Source: Deltaproteobacteria bacterium
GTDB taxonomy: Bacteria > Desulfobacterota > Desulfuromonadia > Geobacterales > Pseudopelobacteraceae
Assembly (NCBI GenBank): GCA_021780495.1
Contig: JAJXYO010000066.1
Span: forward strand, 1-55,942
Direction: 5' to 3'
Length of the DNA stretch: 55,942 bases
The notes under the pieces: generated by a model
What the model was told of the DNA's origin: nothing
The model's database searches: none
Seen by the model: only the letters and a program-made list of their open reading frames with translations
Made by a program: the position numbers and the translations under genes
Shown here: positions 19,841-28,842 of the stretch, piece after piece
Position numbering within the stretch: the stretch's first letter is position 1
How the letters are laid out: every line of letters begins with the position of its first letter

Positions 19841-21673
19841 ATGCCGCCCATTGATTGCGAAGACCAGGAACTTCTGGAAGGTTTTCTTGCCGAGACGACC
19901 GAATTACTCGAAAAGCTGGATGATGACCTTGTGGCGCTGGAAAAGTCGTCGGATGATGCAGAGTTACTGAACCGGATTTTCAGGTCCATCCATACCGTCA
20001 AGGGTGCTTCAAGTTTTCTGGGATTTGATCTATTGGTCAAGGTGACTCACAAAACCGAGGATGTGCTCAATCGGCTTCGTAAGGGCGAGCTGCACGTCAC
20101 CCCCGAGTTTATGGACATTATTCTCGAGGCGACCGATCTCGTCAAGTTGCTGGTAAGCGACATCAAGGCCGGTGATATCCAAGAACGGGAGATTGACGGT
20201 ACTATTGCCAAATTATTGCCGCTGCTCTCGGAGGCGCCACCTGCCCAAACGGCTGAAGGATCTTCATCACCCAGCGCCGAAGTTGCCAAGGTTGTGATTC
20301 CGGCTTCGGCAACGGAAAACGATCAGGTCGTCCTGCCGGTCGAAGCAGCAGCATCCGAGCCATCTCCGAACCAGGAGGTTGTTCCGGCGCCCCCCCCCAA
20401 AGCGTCCGGGGACATGGTATCCAAAAAAGTTCCGCCGCCTCCCAAGCCCGCCGAGCCCAAGGGGGAAGATCTGTCCGACAATACAACCGTGCGCGTCGAT
20501 GTTAAACGCCTGGACGATCTTATGAATCAGGTCGGCGAACTGGTGCTTGAGCGTAACCGGATGATCCAGATCAATCAGGATCTTCAGCAGGGTGAACCGG
20601 ATCGGCTCGATTTTAACGAGGAATTTGGTAAACTGACCAAACGGATGAGTTTTGTGACATCAGAGCTGCAGATGCAGGTTCTCAAGATGCGCATGCTGCC
20701 GGTTGACAAGGTTTTCAAGAAGTTTCCCCGGATCGTTCGCAGCATGGCTCGCGATCTCGGCAAAGAGGTTGATCTTCAGATTTTTGGCGAAGAGACAGAG
20801 CTTGACCGTTCGGTCGTTGATGAGATCGGAGATCCGCTGATCCACCTGATCCGCAACGCCATGGACCATGGTCTTGAAACCCCCGATGTCCGCACTGCAG
20901 CAGGCAAGCCGCGTTGCGGGACACTGGTCCTCTCGGCGGTGCATGAAGGCAACCAGATCATCATAAGCATCAAGGATGACGGAAATGGTATCGATACTGA
21001 TCGAGTTGGTCGCAAGGCGGTCGAAAAGGGATTGGTAACGGAAGAACAACTGGCTGCCATGAGCCAGCGGGAGCTCTTCGATCTGATCTTTCTGCCGGGA
21101 TTTTCCACGAAGGACAAGGCTTCGGACTTGTCCGGGCGCGGTGTTGGTATGGATGTGGTCAAGACCAACATCAAAAAGCTGAACGGATTAATCGAGATCA
21201 AGAGTGAAAAGGGCCAAGGCTCAGAATTCATACTGCGCTTGCCGTTGACACTTGCCATTATCCAATCGCTCTTGGTTGATGTTGAGGGAGAGGTCTATTC
21301 CATCCCCCTCTCTTCGGTCCTTGAATCTCTGCGGGTCGATCAGCGTCAGTTTCACCTGATCGGGAACAGGGAAATTCTCAAGCTGCGCGACATGGTGCTG
21401 CCGCTTATCAGGCTCGAGAGTATCTTCGGGGTCAAGAGACGGAACGAACAGGACAATTTCTGCTATGTTGTTGTTGTCGGGACTGCCGAGAAACGGATGG
21501 GCCTGGTTGTATCCCGTCTGGTGGGACAGCAGGAGGTTGCCATTAAATCCCTCGGTAAATACCTTGCCAATATTCCCGGAATCGCCGGCTCGACTATCCT
21601 CGGTGATGGTCGTGTCGCTCTGATCATTGATCCGGTTGGGCTGGTTGATGGCGGTGATACAGGCGGTCGTTAG
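19841..21673 (+). CDS. cheA: Chemotaxis histidine kinase
   Basis: 610 residues from ATG 19841 (AAGGAG upstream). Domains: Hpt (P1) 1-110 with the phosphorylated histidine H51 in RSIHTVKGASSFLGF; a Pro/Ala/Glu-rich linker about 135-220 with no obvious CheY-binding P2 domain; dimerisation P3 (VRVDVKRLDDLMNQVGELVLERNRM). The ATP-binding P4 has DPLIHLIRNAMDHGLE (N box), DDGNGID (G1), GFSTK and SGRGVGMDVVKTNI (G2). A CheW-like P5 ends the chain. It passes phosphate to CheY and CheB. The apparent lack of P2 makes it slimmer than E. coli CheA and suggests a pathway other than classical flagellar CheA, possibly an alternative cellular function system. Confidence 0.95.
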   Translation: MPPIDCEDQELLEGFLAETTELLEKLDDDLVALEKSSDDAELLNRIFRSIHTVKGASSFLGFDLLVKVTHKTEDVLNRLRKGELHVTPEFMDIILEATDLVKLLVSDIKAGDIQEREIDGTIAKLLPLLSEAPPAQTAEGSSSPSAEVAKVVIPASATENDQVVLPVEAAASEPSPNQEVVPAPPPKASGDMVSKKVPPPPKPAEPKGEDLSDNTTVRVDVKRLDDLMNQVGELVLERNRMIQINQDLQQGEPDRLDFNEEFGKLTKRMSFVTSELQMQVLKMRMLPVDKVFKKFPRIVRSMARDLGKEVDLQIFGEETELDRSVVDEIGDPLIHLIRNAMDHGLETPDVRTAAGKPRCGTLVLSAVHEGNQIIISIKDDGNGIDTDRVGRKAVEKGLVTEEQLAAMSQRELFDLIFLPGFSTKDKASDLSGRGVGMDVVKTNIKKLNGLIEIKSEKGQGSEFILRLPLTLAIIQSLLVDVEGEVYSIPLSSVLESLRVDQRQFHLIGNREILKLRDMVLPLIRLESIFGVKRRNEQDNFCYVVVVGTAEKRMGLVVSRLVGQQEVAIKSLGKYLANIPGIAGSTILGDGRVALIIDPVGLVDGGDTGGR

Positions 21674-21790
21674 CAGGCTGGGAATCATTTTTTGCTACCA
21701 GTGTAAAAAATGATGCGCTTACGGACGTTTCCTGAACCCTGGGTTCAGGTTGGGAATAACTCTACACAGCTCCACTGAAGGGAACCAATC

Positions 21791-22618
21791 GTGGCGATAT
21801 CAGATAAAGACTTCGAACAGCTCAGGGATTTCATATACAACATCTGCGGAATGTACTTCCACACGACCAAAAAGTATTTTCTTGAGAGCCGCCTTGCCCG
21901 CAGGATGGAAGCCACCGGGGTCAAGACGTATCAGGATTACTACCTGTTTCTCAAGTCTCCGCGCGGCACCGAGGAACTCAAGTTTCTGATGGATGAGATC
22001 ACCACCAACGAGACCTATTTTTTTCGGAATGTGCCGCAGCTTAATGCGCTTGAAACCAAACTCCTGCCAGAAATTGTCGAGATCAAGAACAAGATGGGCT
22101 TCCGTAAGTTGCGCATCTGGAGCGCCGCCTCATCCTCGGGCGAAGAGGCCTACACCATGGCCATGATCCTGCTGGAAAAGCGTGCAACGCTCCTCAAGGA
22201 CTGGATCATCGAGATCGTCGGTACCGACATCAACGAGACGGTTGTTGCCCAGGCCAAGGAAGGGATCTACAACGCCTATTCGGTCAGGAACATACCGGAT
22301 GTTTATAAAAGAAAGTACATCAAAGAGGATAATGGAAAGTTTATTCTTTCTCCGGATGTGAAAAAATTCGTCACCTTCAACAAGCTGAATCTGTACGATG
22401 ATAACAAAATGATCTTTATGAAGACCTTCGATATTATTTTTTGCGCGAATGTTCTGATCTACTTTGATACCGCTTCAAAATCCAAGGTTGTACAGCACTT
22501 CTACAACAACTTGCAGCCGTATGGTTATTTCTTTGTCGGCCAGTCTGAGTCCCTGCACGGGGTCAATGACAAGTTTAAAACCGTCCATTTTCCGGGCGGC
22601 TTCACCTACAAAAAATAA
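21791..22618 (+). CDS. cheR: Chemoreceptor glutamate methyltransferase
   Basis: 275 residues with a GTG start at 21791. N-terminal helical domain (FEQLRDFIYNICGMYFHTTKKYFLESRLARRM), then the SAM-binding domain: ITTNETYFFRNVPQL, RIWSAASSSGEEAYTMAMILLE and EIVGTDINETVVAQAKEGIYNAYSVRNIP, ending with IIFCANVLIYFD and VGQSESLHGVND. It methylates receptor glutamates for adaptation, opposing CheB encoded two genes downstream. The 117-base spacer after cheA holds no gene. Confidence 0.95.
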   Translation: MAISDKDFEQLRDFIYNICGMYFHTTKKYFLESRLARRMEATGVKTYQDYYLFLKSPRGTEELKFLMDEITTNETYFFRNVPQLNALETKLLPEIVEIKNKMGFRKLRIWSAASSSGEEAYTMAMILLEKRATLLKDWIIEIVGTDINETVVAQAKEGIYNAYSVRNIPDVYKRKYIKEDNGKFILSPDVKKFVTFNKLNLYDDNKMIFMKTFDIIFCANVLIYFDTASKSKVVQHFYNNLQPYGYFFVGQSESLHGVNDKFKTVHFPGGFTYKK

Positions 22619-22635
22619 CCTGAGAGGTTTACCAC

Positions 22636-23544
22636 ATGGATAAGAATGCAATGTTGGAAAAAGCGCGGCAGTTGGTGGATAAAATCGATGACCTGCCCAC
22701 AATCCCGGTTGTTGCCACACAGGTTTTGCAGCTTCTCGACCAGCCGGACGTGCAGATTGAAGAAGTAGCCGATCTGATGCTTTCCGATCAGGTCATGACC
22801 GCCCGGGTGATGAAGATGATCAACTCGCCGGTCTATAAACCCGAACATGAAATAACTTCGCTCAAACGGGCACTGGTCTTTCTTGGACTGCGCCATATCC
22901 GCGAAGTGGCCCTGACGACATCCTTTATCAATGCATTCGACGAGAACAAGGGCGCAATGGAGATTGGCGCTTTCTGGGAACACTCCTTCGGTGTCGGCAT
23001 GGTGTCAAAAATCATCGCCAAAAAAGTCGGCTATCCGGATCTGGAGAAGGCCTATATTGCCGGTATCATCCATAACCTGGGAGAGGTGTTTCTCAGTAAT
23101 TTCATGCGGGACGAGTTTCAGGCAGTGCTGGACAGCATTAAAGACAAGCCGGTCAAGCTGGTGGACGCTGAAATCGAGCAACTGGGCACCAGTCACTGTG
23201 AAATCGGTCTCTGTATGGCCAGGAAGTGGAATTTCCCCGAGGTATACTGCGAAGTCATTTCGCTTCATCATACCCCCTCCGAGGCGGTCATCGATCCGGT
23301 GCTGTGTGCCATCGTCAACCTCTCGGATCTGTTTTGCAGTGTTCGCGAGTTGAATTTTGGCGGACGGGAATGGATCAGTTTCAACCTGTTCGAGGAAGAG
23401 GCGTGGCAGATTCTCAAAAAGCAGTCCCCCCAGTTTGCGGAAATGGATGTAGAGCGTTTCTGCTATGAACTGGATGATGCCATTCCGGATGTCAAGGCGC
23501 TGGTAGATTCAATTTTCAATTCCAAGGAACAGGCGGAACCCTGA
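22636..23544 (+). CDS. HDOD domain protein
   Basis: 302 residues. The HDOD domain covers about residues 15-215: DDLPTIPVVATQVLQLLDQPDV, LSDQVMTARVMKMINSPVY, ITSLKRALVFLGLRHIREVALTTSF, FWEHSFGVGMVSKIIAKK, YIAGIIHNLGEVFLSN and a C-terminal EVISLHHTPS. HDOD is a non-enzymatic relative of HD hydrolases found in signalling and stress regulators; its partner here is unknown. It sits inside the che operon between cheR and cheB, and its stop overlaps the cheB ATG by one base, so co-expression is firm. A link to adaptation or to cyclic-di-GMP signalling is a guess. Confidence 0.9.
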   Translation: MDKNAMLEKARQLVDKIDDLPTIPVVATQVLQLLDQPDVQIEEVADLMLSDQVMTARVMKMINSPVYKPEHEITSLKRALVFLGLRHIREVALTTSFINAFDENKGAMEIGAFWEHSFGVGMVSKIIAKKVGYPDLEKAYIAGIIHNLGEVFLSNFMRDEFQAVLDSIKDKPVKLVDAEIEQLGTSHCEIGLCMARKWNFPEVYCEVISLHHTPSEAVIDPVLCAIVNLSDLFCSVRELNFGGREWISFNLFEEEAWQILKKQSPQFAEMDVERFCYELDDAIPDVKALVDSIFNSKEQAEP

Positions 23545-24644
23545 TGCTTATGTCACCAGCTGGCAAGATACGTGTGCTGATTGTCGATGATTCGTCGTTC
23601 ATGCGTATGGCTATCCGCAGCGTGCTTTCCAAAGACGCAAATATTGATATCGTTGGAACAGCAGCTGATGGGATCGAGGGTGTGGAGAAGGCCATTGCGC
23701 TAAAACCGGACCTGATTACCATGGATATTGAGATGCCCCGTATGGACGGCATTGCTGCCCTGCGCCAGATTATGGCCAAAGCGCCCACCAGGGTCATCAT
23801 GGTGTCAACACTGACGAACGAAGGGGCCAAATCGACTTTTGAGGCCCTGGATGCTGGTGCTGTTGATTACATTCCCAAGAACGTTACCGATTCTTCCGAG
23901 GCCCAGAATATCTTCCGAGAGGAATTACTGCGCAAGGTCAAGGAAGCTGTCAAATCACGCTTTGGGCGCGTGGCCTCATCTTCTCCAATCGTTACCGCTA
24001 TGGCTTCGAGCCGGCCTGCCTCAGCATCTGTCACACCGGCACGGCTCTCGACCAAACTCAGCGGCAAGAAGATCAATTACGTTGGGATCGGTGCCTCGAC
24101 GGGCGGCCCTGTGGCGCTTCAGGAGGTGCTGTCCCGCATCCCGGTCAATTTCCCCTATGGCATTATTGTCGGCATTCATATGCCCAAAGCGTTTACCGGG
24201 CCGTATGCCGACCGTCTCAATGCCAAATGTTCCATGACCATACGTGAGGCCGTGGATGGAGATGTCCTCAAACCGGGGCTGGCGTTGATCGCTCCGGGCG
24301 GCATGCATACCACCCTGGTGCGCCAGGGCGGGCAGGTGGTGGTTAAAACGGTTCCGACCAGTGCCCATCCACAGTATGTGTACATACCTTCAGTTGATTT
24401 ACTGCTGTCCAGTATGGCGGAAGCAACCCATGGATCCATGCTGGGAGTCATTCTGACCGGCATGGGAAACGATGGATTCAAAGGGATGCAACTGCTGAAA
24501 CAGAAGGGTGGGGTGACGATTGTTCAGGATGAAGCAACCTCGACCATCTATGGAATGCCCAAGGCCTGTGTAGACGGCGGCGTCGCGGACGAGGTCCTGC
24601 CGCTGGGACAGATCGGTTTTGAGATATCGAAGTTTATGGTGTAG
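23544..24644 (+). CDS. cheB: Chemotaxis response regulator, protein-glutamate methylesterase
   Basis: 366 residues. Receiver domain with VLIVDDSSFMR, phosphoaspartate in LITMDIEMPRMDG and lysine in YIPKN. A 45-residue Ser/Ala/Thr linker follows, then the methylesterase domain with catalytic serine in GIGASTGGP, histidine in GIHMPKAFT and aspartate in LTGMGNDG. It removes receptor methyl groups when phosphorylated by CheA. The ATG at 23544 overlaps the HDOD stop (TGATG); ATG 23550 is possible. Last gene of the che block, followed by a clear terminator. No cheY, cheD or receptor gene is in the window. Confidence 0.95.
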   Translation: MLMSPAGKIRVLIVDDSSFMRMAIRSVLSKDANIDIVGTAADGIEGVEKAIALKPDLITMDIEMPRMDGIAALRQIMAKAPTRVIMVSTLTNEGAKSTFEALDAGAVDYIPKNVTDSSEAQNIFREELLRKVKEAVKSRFGRVASSSPIVTAMASSRPASASVTPARLSTKLSGKKINYVGIGASTGGPVALQEVLSRIPVNFPYGIIVGIHMPKAFTGPYADRLNAKCSMTIREAVDGDVLKPGLALIAPGGMHTTLVRQGGQVVVKTVPTSAHPQYVYIPSVDLLLSSMAEATHGSMLGVILTGMGNDGFKGMQLLKQKGGVTIVQDEATSTIYGMPKACVDGGVADEVLPLGQIGFEISKFMV

Positions 24645-24675
24645 TGCCGCTTCGGCATTCAGTTGTGGTATACGT

Positions 24676-24713
24676 AAGGGGTGTCCCGGCCAGGGGCACC
24701 CCTTTTATTTTTT
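24676..24713. terminator. Terminator after cheB
   Basis: AAGGGGTGTCCC, loop GGCCA, GGGGCACCCCTT (24676-24704) followed by a T-rich run to 24713. The left side is not A-rich, so it mainly serves cheB, although it also lies just beyond the end of the small minus-strand ORF from 24942. Confidence 0.8.
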
Positions 24714-24942
24714 ATCGATGGGCATGTACAACCAGTCCTTTGTCAGAGACTGTCACGTTGCAGTCTGAGTACCCCAACTGTTTGAGCTTTCTCAGGATGA
24801 AAAACGAGGCAATCGGATGCGCACCCGGCAGGATCAGCGGGAAGTGGGAGACCGGAAGGAAGCGGATAGCCCGCCAGGTGGCACGGATGGAACGTGTTGC
24901 CGGCTTTCCAGCGCGAAGCGTATTGCGAACGCTGCTCCCCAT
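24712..24942 (-). CDS. Small protein of unknown function coupled to prfC
   Basis: 76 residues. I do not recognise a family. Its ATG (24940-24942) overlaps the prfC stop by one base (TGATG), and the frame runs to the edge of a terminator, so the ends fit a true last cistron. The protein is very basic in its first half (VRNTLRAGKPATRSIRATWRAIRF). It then has a hydrophobic stretch (VSHFPLILPGAHPIASFFIL) and a compact tail (LKQLGYSDCNVTVSDKGLVV) that looks like folded protein. No gene overlaps it on the other strand. I think it is real but cannot assign a role. Confidence 0.5.
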   Translation of the reverse strand: MGSSVRNTLRAGKPATRSIRATWRAIRFLPVSHFPLILPGAHPIASFFILRKLKQLGYSDCNVTVSDKGLVVHAHR

Positions 24943-26525
24943 CAGCTGTGCTCGCTGGTCTCATGAAATTCCAGGCCCTTCCACTGTTCCATGGTGTTGT
25001 CGAGCCGCCACTGGCTGCCGGCCATATAGGTCAGCTTGGCTTCGCCATCGATATAGACGTGCATGGCCTCTTTCTTCTCAAATTCCTCGATCTGCTTCTT
25101 TTCTCCGGTTACCCAGCGGGCAGTGACATAACTGACCGGTTCGAAGGCCACCTTGACGCTGTATTCGTACTCAAGACGGTGCATGACCACCTCGAACTGC
25201 AGTAAGCCTACCGCGCCAATGACCCAGTCGGCGCCCATCAGGGGTTTGAATACCTGCGTGGCACCTTCTTCGGCCAGTTGCACCAGCCCTTTCTCAAGGG
25301 CCTTTGATTTCATGGGATTGAGCAGGCGTACCTTGCGGAAATGTTCAGGGGCGAAGCTGGGTATGCCGGTAAACTTCAGCTCTTCGCCCTGTGTGAAGGT
25401 GTCTCCGATCTTGATGGTGCCGTGGTTGTGGATACCAATGATGTCGCCCGGCCAAGCCTCTTCAACATTGGTACGGTCCTGGGCCATGAAGATGGTGGCG
25501 TTTGCGATCTGTACCTCGCGCCCCAGTCGCACGTGTCTGACCTTCATACCGCGGGTGAATTTGCCGGAACAGATGCGGAAGAAGGCTATCCGGTCGCGGT
25601 GGGCCGGATCCATGTTCGCCTGGATCTTGAAGGTAAAGCCGCTAAAAGGCTCCTCATAGGGTGAAACGGTTCTCGTGGTACTTTCACGCGGAAGCGGTGC
25701 CGGGGCATGCTCCACAAAGGCATCCAGAAGTTGCTGGACGCCGAAGGTATTGATGGCGCTGCCGAAAAACACCGGAGTTTGCCGCCCGGCCAGATAGGCC
25801 TCTTTGTCGAAGGGGTGGGCGGCGCCCTCCAGCAGTTCGACATCGTGACGCAGTTCTTCGACCTGGCTGCCGAGCAGCTGATCAAGACGAGGATCATCCA
25901 GTCCGGTAATGGTGATAATGTCGCCAGTGCCATTAGCAGCCTCGGCGTCAAAAAAGATCAGCTCTTTTGTGTACAGGTGATAGGTCCCGCGAAAGCGTTT
26001 CCCCATACCCACCGGCCAGGTCATGGGCGCAGTCTGCATCTTGAGGTTCTTTTCAATGTCGTCCAGCAGGTCAAACGGGTCCTGCCCCTCACGGTCCAGT
26101 TTGTTCATAAACGTCATGATCGGCGTATGGCGCAGACGGCAGACCTCCAGAAGTTTTCGTGTCTGGCTCTCAACCCCCTTGACCGAATCGATCACCATCA
26201 GCACCGAGTCAACGGCGGTCAAGACCCGATAGGTGTCTTCGGAGAAGTCGTTGTGTCCGGGAGTGTCCAGCAGGTTTATCTCGCACCCGTCGTAGCTGAA
26301 TTTCATAACCGAAGATGTAACCGATATGCCGCGCTGCTTCTCCAGTTCCATCCAGTCAGAGGTGGCATGACGTGCTGATTTACGGGCACGTACTTCTCCG
26401 GCTTGCTGGATAGCGCCACCAAACAATAAGAGCTTCTCGGTGATGGTTGTCTTGCCGGCATCAGGGTGGCTGATGATGGCAAAGGTACGCCTTTTCTCAA
26501 CTTCCTGCTGGTTATACTTGTCCAC
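24942..26525 (-). CDS. prfC: Peptide chain release factor 3
   Basis: 527 residues. I prefer the GTG at 26523-26525 ([17 protein letters not shown]) because AAAGGAG lies 8 bases before it. The alternative ATG at 26546 would place that ribosome binding site inside the coding region. RF3 is a GTPase that recycles RF1/RF2 from the ribosome. GTPase motifs are all present: G1 [10 protein letters not shown]2 region [10 protein letters not shown]3 DTPGHNDF, G4 MNKLDRE. The RF3 set is distinguished from EF-G by [21 protein letters not shown]. The C-terminal domains contain [27 protein letters not shown]. Single gene with a small coupled ORF downstream. Confidence 0.95.
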   Translation of the reverse strand: MDKYNQQEVEKRRTFAIISHPDAGKTTITEKLLLFGGAIQQAGEVRARKSARHATSDWMELEKQRGISVTSSVMKFSYDGCEINLLDTPGHNDFSEDTYRVLTAVDSVLMVIDSVKGVESQTRKLLEVCRLRHTPIMTFMNKLDREGQDPFDLLDDIEKNLKMQTAPMTWPVGMGKRFRGTYHLYTKELIFFDAEAANGTGDIITITGLDDPRLDQLLGSQVEELRHDVELLEGAAHPFDKEAYLAGRQTPVFFGSAINTFGVQQLLDAFVEHAPAPLPRESTTRTVSPYEEPFSGFTFKIQANMDPAHRDRIAFFRICSGKFTRGMKVRHVRLGREVQIANATIFMAQDRTNVEEAWPGDIIGIHNHGTIKIGDTFTQGEELKFTGIPSFAPEHFRKVRLLNPMKSKALEKGLVQLAEEGATQVFKPLMGADWVIGAVGLLQFEVVMHRLEYEYSVKVAFEPVSYVTARWVTGEKKQIEEFEKKEAMHVYIDGEAKLTYMAGSQWRLDNTMEQWKGLEFHETSEHS

Positions 26526-26603
26526 GGTGACGACTCCTTTATGCAATCGAAAGGCGGGTGGATACCCGCCTTGATTTGAACTATATCCGCTGAATAATGA
26601 TGG

Positions 26604-27050
26604 TTAGGCCCTGAAAACCAGTCGGTCGAGACACCAGCGGCCACCACCGGCAATCATCAGGTAGAGTGCTATCCCCAACAGTGCGAAATCATACTCGAAG
26701 CCGTGACCACGCCCAGGTGAGCAGTAATTGTTCAGAAAGAATCCATTGGCCCAATGGATTTTGTAGATGGCCACCAACATGACCGCCGAGATGCCGGCAG
26801 CTGAGAGGCGTGTCAAAAAACCGGTCAGGACACCGAACCCACCGCCAAATTCCGCGATGATTGCCAACAGGGTAAAAATGGCGGGTATCCCCAGATCCTT
26901 TTCAAAACTTGCAAAGGTCGCAGTCAGGCCTTTGCCGCCAAACAGGCCCAGCAGCTTTTGGGAACCGTGCGCCATAAAGATCAGCCCCAGGGGGATTCGC
27001 AGCATGAGCGGGGCAATCAGATCGGTTGAGTCAAAACTACCTTTAGCCAA
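26604..27050 (-). CDS. DoxX family membrane protein
   Basis: 148 residues with four predicted membrane helices. The family pattern is clear: LMLRIPLGLIFMAHGSQKLLGLFGGKGL near the N-terminus, AEFGGGFGVLTGFLTRLSA in the middle, and YDFALLGIALYLMIAGGGRWCLD at the end. DoxX proteins are small inner-membrane proteins, in some archaea a subunit of a quinol oxidase and in bacteria often stress-linked, so no precise role is claimed. It overlaps the end of the diguanylate cyclase gene by 8 bases and is probably co-translated with it. Confidence 0.88.
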   Translation of the reverse strand: MAKGSFDSTDLIAPLMLRIPLGLIFMAHGSQKLLGLFGGKGLTATFASFEKDLGIPAIFTLLAIIAEFGGGFGVLTGFLTRLSAAGISAVMLVAIYKIHWANGFFLNNYCSPGRGHGFEYDFALLGIALYLMIAGGGRWCLDRLVFRA

Positions 27051-27918
27051 GGGTCACCTCCGGAGACTCAATATGCAGCAGCCTGTTCTTGCCGCTACGT
27101 TTAACTTCATACATGAGCATATCCGCCTTTTTGATAACCTCATCCACCGTCGGGGGTGATTTGGGATAGGTTATGGCGCCGATACTGAAGCTAACCGGCC
27201 AGTGCTTGGCGGACATGGCAAGATCCAGTTGATGCTGAAGTTTCTTCAGGAATGTTGCGGCCGCATCAGCCGGTGTTTCGGGTAACAGGAGGACAAACTC
27301 GTCTCCTCCGAAACGTGACAGGATATCGGTGCTCCTGATAGCTGCAATAATGGTTTTGGTGACCGTTATCAGGAGCTTGTCGCCGATGGTATGACCAAGA
27401 TGGTCGTTGATCTCTTTGAAATTATCCAAGTCGATGTACGCAATGGTTATGGCGTGTTCATAGCGGTGCGATCTGTTAAGCTCATACTCGGCAATATCAA
27501 AAAAAGCGCGACGATTGAGCGCCCCGGTCAGAGCATCGGTATTCGCCCTGGCCTTTTCGGAGTCAAGGTTTTTGTGCAGGGCCGAGAAGAGCAGGCTCAT
27601 GATCAGCAGGAACAGAAACTCGATAAACAGATTCCAGTAGTGGAGTGCGGCGTTATTGAGCGTGAAGGCATTGGCGGCCTCGTCGGCTGTGAAGCGGGTA
27701 ATTAGTGAGAGGATGCAGAAAAATAGCCCACCACGCGAAGATACAAACCAGGATACCAGTGATACCGGAATCAGATAGAAAACGATCATTGAATAATCAC
27801 CCGTCAGATAGTCGATCCATCCGAGCAGGGCAAGTATAAGCAGGCATATGGATATGATGGTAACGGGGCTTCGCGAGGAAAAGAGATGGACTGTTTTATT
27901 GTGGACGCGAATGACCAT
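27043..27918 (-). CDS. Membrane-bound diguanylate cyclase (GGDEF)
   Basis: 291 residues. About four membrane helices occupy residues 18-112 (e.g. VTIISICLLILALLGWIDYL and LFIEFLFLLIMSLLF), with no large periplasmic loop. The GGDEF domain covers about 127-282: TDALTGALNRRAF, IAYIDLDNFKEINDHLGH, an intact RFGGDEFVLLL active site and ADMLMYEVKRSGKNRL. An RxxD inhibitory site (RSTD) lies exactly five residues before GGDEF, so product feedback is expected. It makes cyclic-di-GMP, or in Geobacter relatives a hybrid cyclic dinucleotide. Start ATG 27918 has GCAGGA upstream. Co-transcribed with DoxX. Confidence 0.93.
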   Translation of the reverse strand: MVIRVHNKTVHLFSSRSPVTIISICLLILALLGWIDYLTGDYSMIVFYLIPVSLVSWFVSSRGGLFFCILSLITRFTADEAANAFTLNNAALHYWNLFIEFLFLLIMSLLFSALHKNLDSEKARANTDALTGALNRRAFFDIAEYELNRSHRYEHAITIAYIDLDNFKEINDHLGHTIGDKLLITVTKTIIAAIRSTDILSRFGGDEFVLLLPETPADAAATFLKKLQHQLDLAMSAKHWPVSFSIGAITYPKSPPTVDEVIKKADMLMYEVKRSGKNRLLHIESPEVTLG

Positions 27919-27971
27919 GTTGAATTCCTGCAGGCAGGCCGGTACAACGAGTGGTCGTTATCGGCTGAAAT

Positions 27972-28048
27972 TGGCGGGCGATGCGGGATTCGAACCCGCG
28001 ACCCCAGGCTTCGGAGGCCTGTACTCTATCCAACTGAGCTAACCGCCC
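27972..28048 (-). tRNA. tRNA-Arg (anticodon CCG)
   Basis: 77 bases, CCA encoded. Read on the minus strand: acceptor GGGCGGT, U8-A9, D arm GCTC...GAGT, anticodon stem CAGGC / GCCTG with loop CTCCGAA giving anticodon CCG, T arm GCGGGTTCGAATCCCGC, acceptor ATCGCCC and GCCA. It reads CGG codons. It stands alone between the diguanylate cyclase gene and coaE; no integrase or att repeat is seen beside it. Confidence 0.95.
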
Positions 28049-28221
28049 GCACAGAACGGTCGTGCATGGCTGCTGCAACGAATGAATATGATTACACCAA
28101 TTGCGGTGTCAACTCAAGTCAAAAATCTGTTATTCTAACAGTTGCTCTGTTAAGATGTGCTCGTCAGAGAGGGCGATCATATGTGGAGACGGCCTGTGCT
28201 CAAAATATTGTTGGTGATACC

Positions 28222-28842
28222 ATGAGACCCGCTGGAGTCCGTGTTATTGGTCTGACGGGTGGAATTGCCAGCGGCAAAACCAGTGTCGCCCGTTTTTTCC
28301 AGGGTCGGGGAGCCGTGGTGATCGATGCGGATCAACTTGCGCGCAGTGCGGTTCAGCCGGGCAGCCGAGGACTTGAGCGTGTGGTTGCCGCATTCGGTGC
28401 GGATATCCTGACACCCGATGGGCAGCTCGACCGCAAGCGTCTGGGAGCGCTGGTCTTTTCTGACACGGACAAGCGTGCCCGCTTGGAAGGAATCGTTCAC
28501 CCTGAAATCAAACGGTTGGCTGAGGACCGCATCAGGCAAGCCGCCGATCATGGCGAAAAGCTGGTGTTCTATGTAGCGCCGCTTTTGATTGAAGCCGGCA
28601 TTACGGATCGTGTGGATGAGGTTTGGGTTGTGACGGTCCAGCCGGAGGTGCAGTTAGAGCGTTTGATGCGCCGCGATGGCATTGCTCGTGACGAGGCTCT
28701 ACGGGTAATTGCCAGCCAGATGCCGTTGGCCGAGAAGGCGACCTATGGCAAGATCGTGATTGACAATAGTGGCACACCACAAGAGACAGCCAGTCTGCTG
28801 GCTGAAATATGGGCACGAGAAATAGAGGGCGGTCATGAGTGA
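28222..28842 (+). CDS. coaE: Dephospho-CoA kinase
   Basis: 206 residues from ATG 28222; the longer frame would read through the tRNA and is rejected. CoaE phosphorylates dephospho-CoA in the last step of coenzyme A synthesis. Walker A is GLTGGIASGKTS, followed by GAVVIDADQLARSAVQPG, RLEGIVHPEI, YVAPLLIEAGITDRVDEVWVV and the lid-region RLMRRDGIARDEALRVIASQM, ending with IDNSGTPQET. The stop overlaps the next gene by 8 bases. Confidence 0.95.
   Translation: MRPAGVRVIGLTGGIASGKTSVARFFQGRGAVVIDADQLARSAVQPGSRGLERVVAAFGADILTPDGQLDRKRLGALVFSDTDKRARLEGIVHPEIKRLAEDRIRQAADHGEKLVFYVAPLLIEAGITDRVDEVWVVTVQPEVQLERLMRRDGIARDEALRVIASQMPLAEKATYGKIVIDNSGTPQETASLLAEIWAREIEGGHE

Noticed and set aside
27972..28048. 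tRNA-Arg as an integration site of a genomic island
   Set aside because: No integrase gene and no repeat of the tRNA 3' end nearby; flanking genes are housekeeping.
27886..28221. N-terminal extension of coaE reading across the tRNA region
   Set aside because: The first part is translated tRNA-Arg antisense sequence; the family N-terminus begins at ATG 28222.
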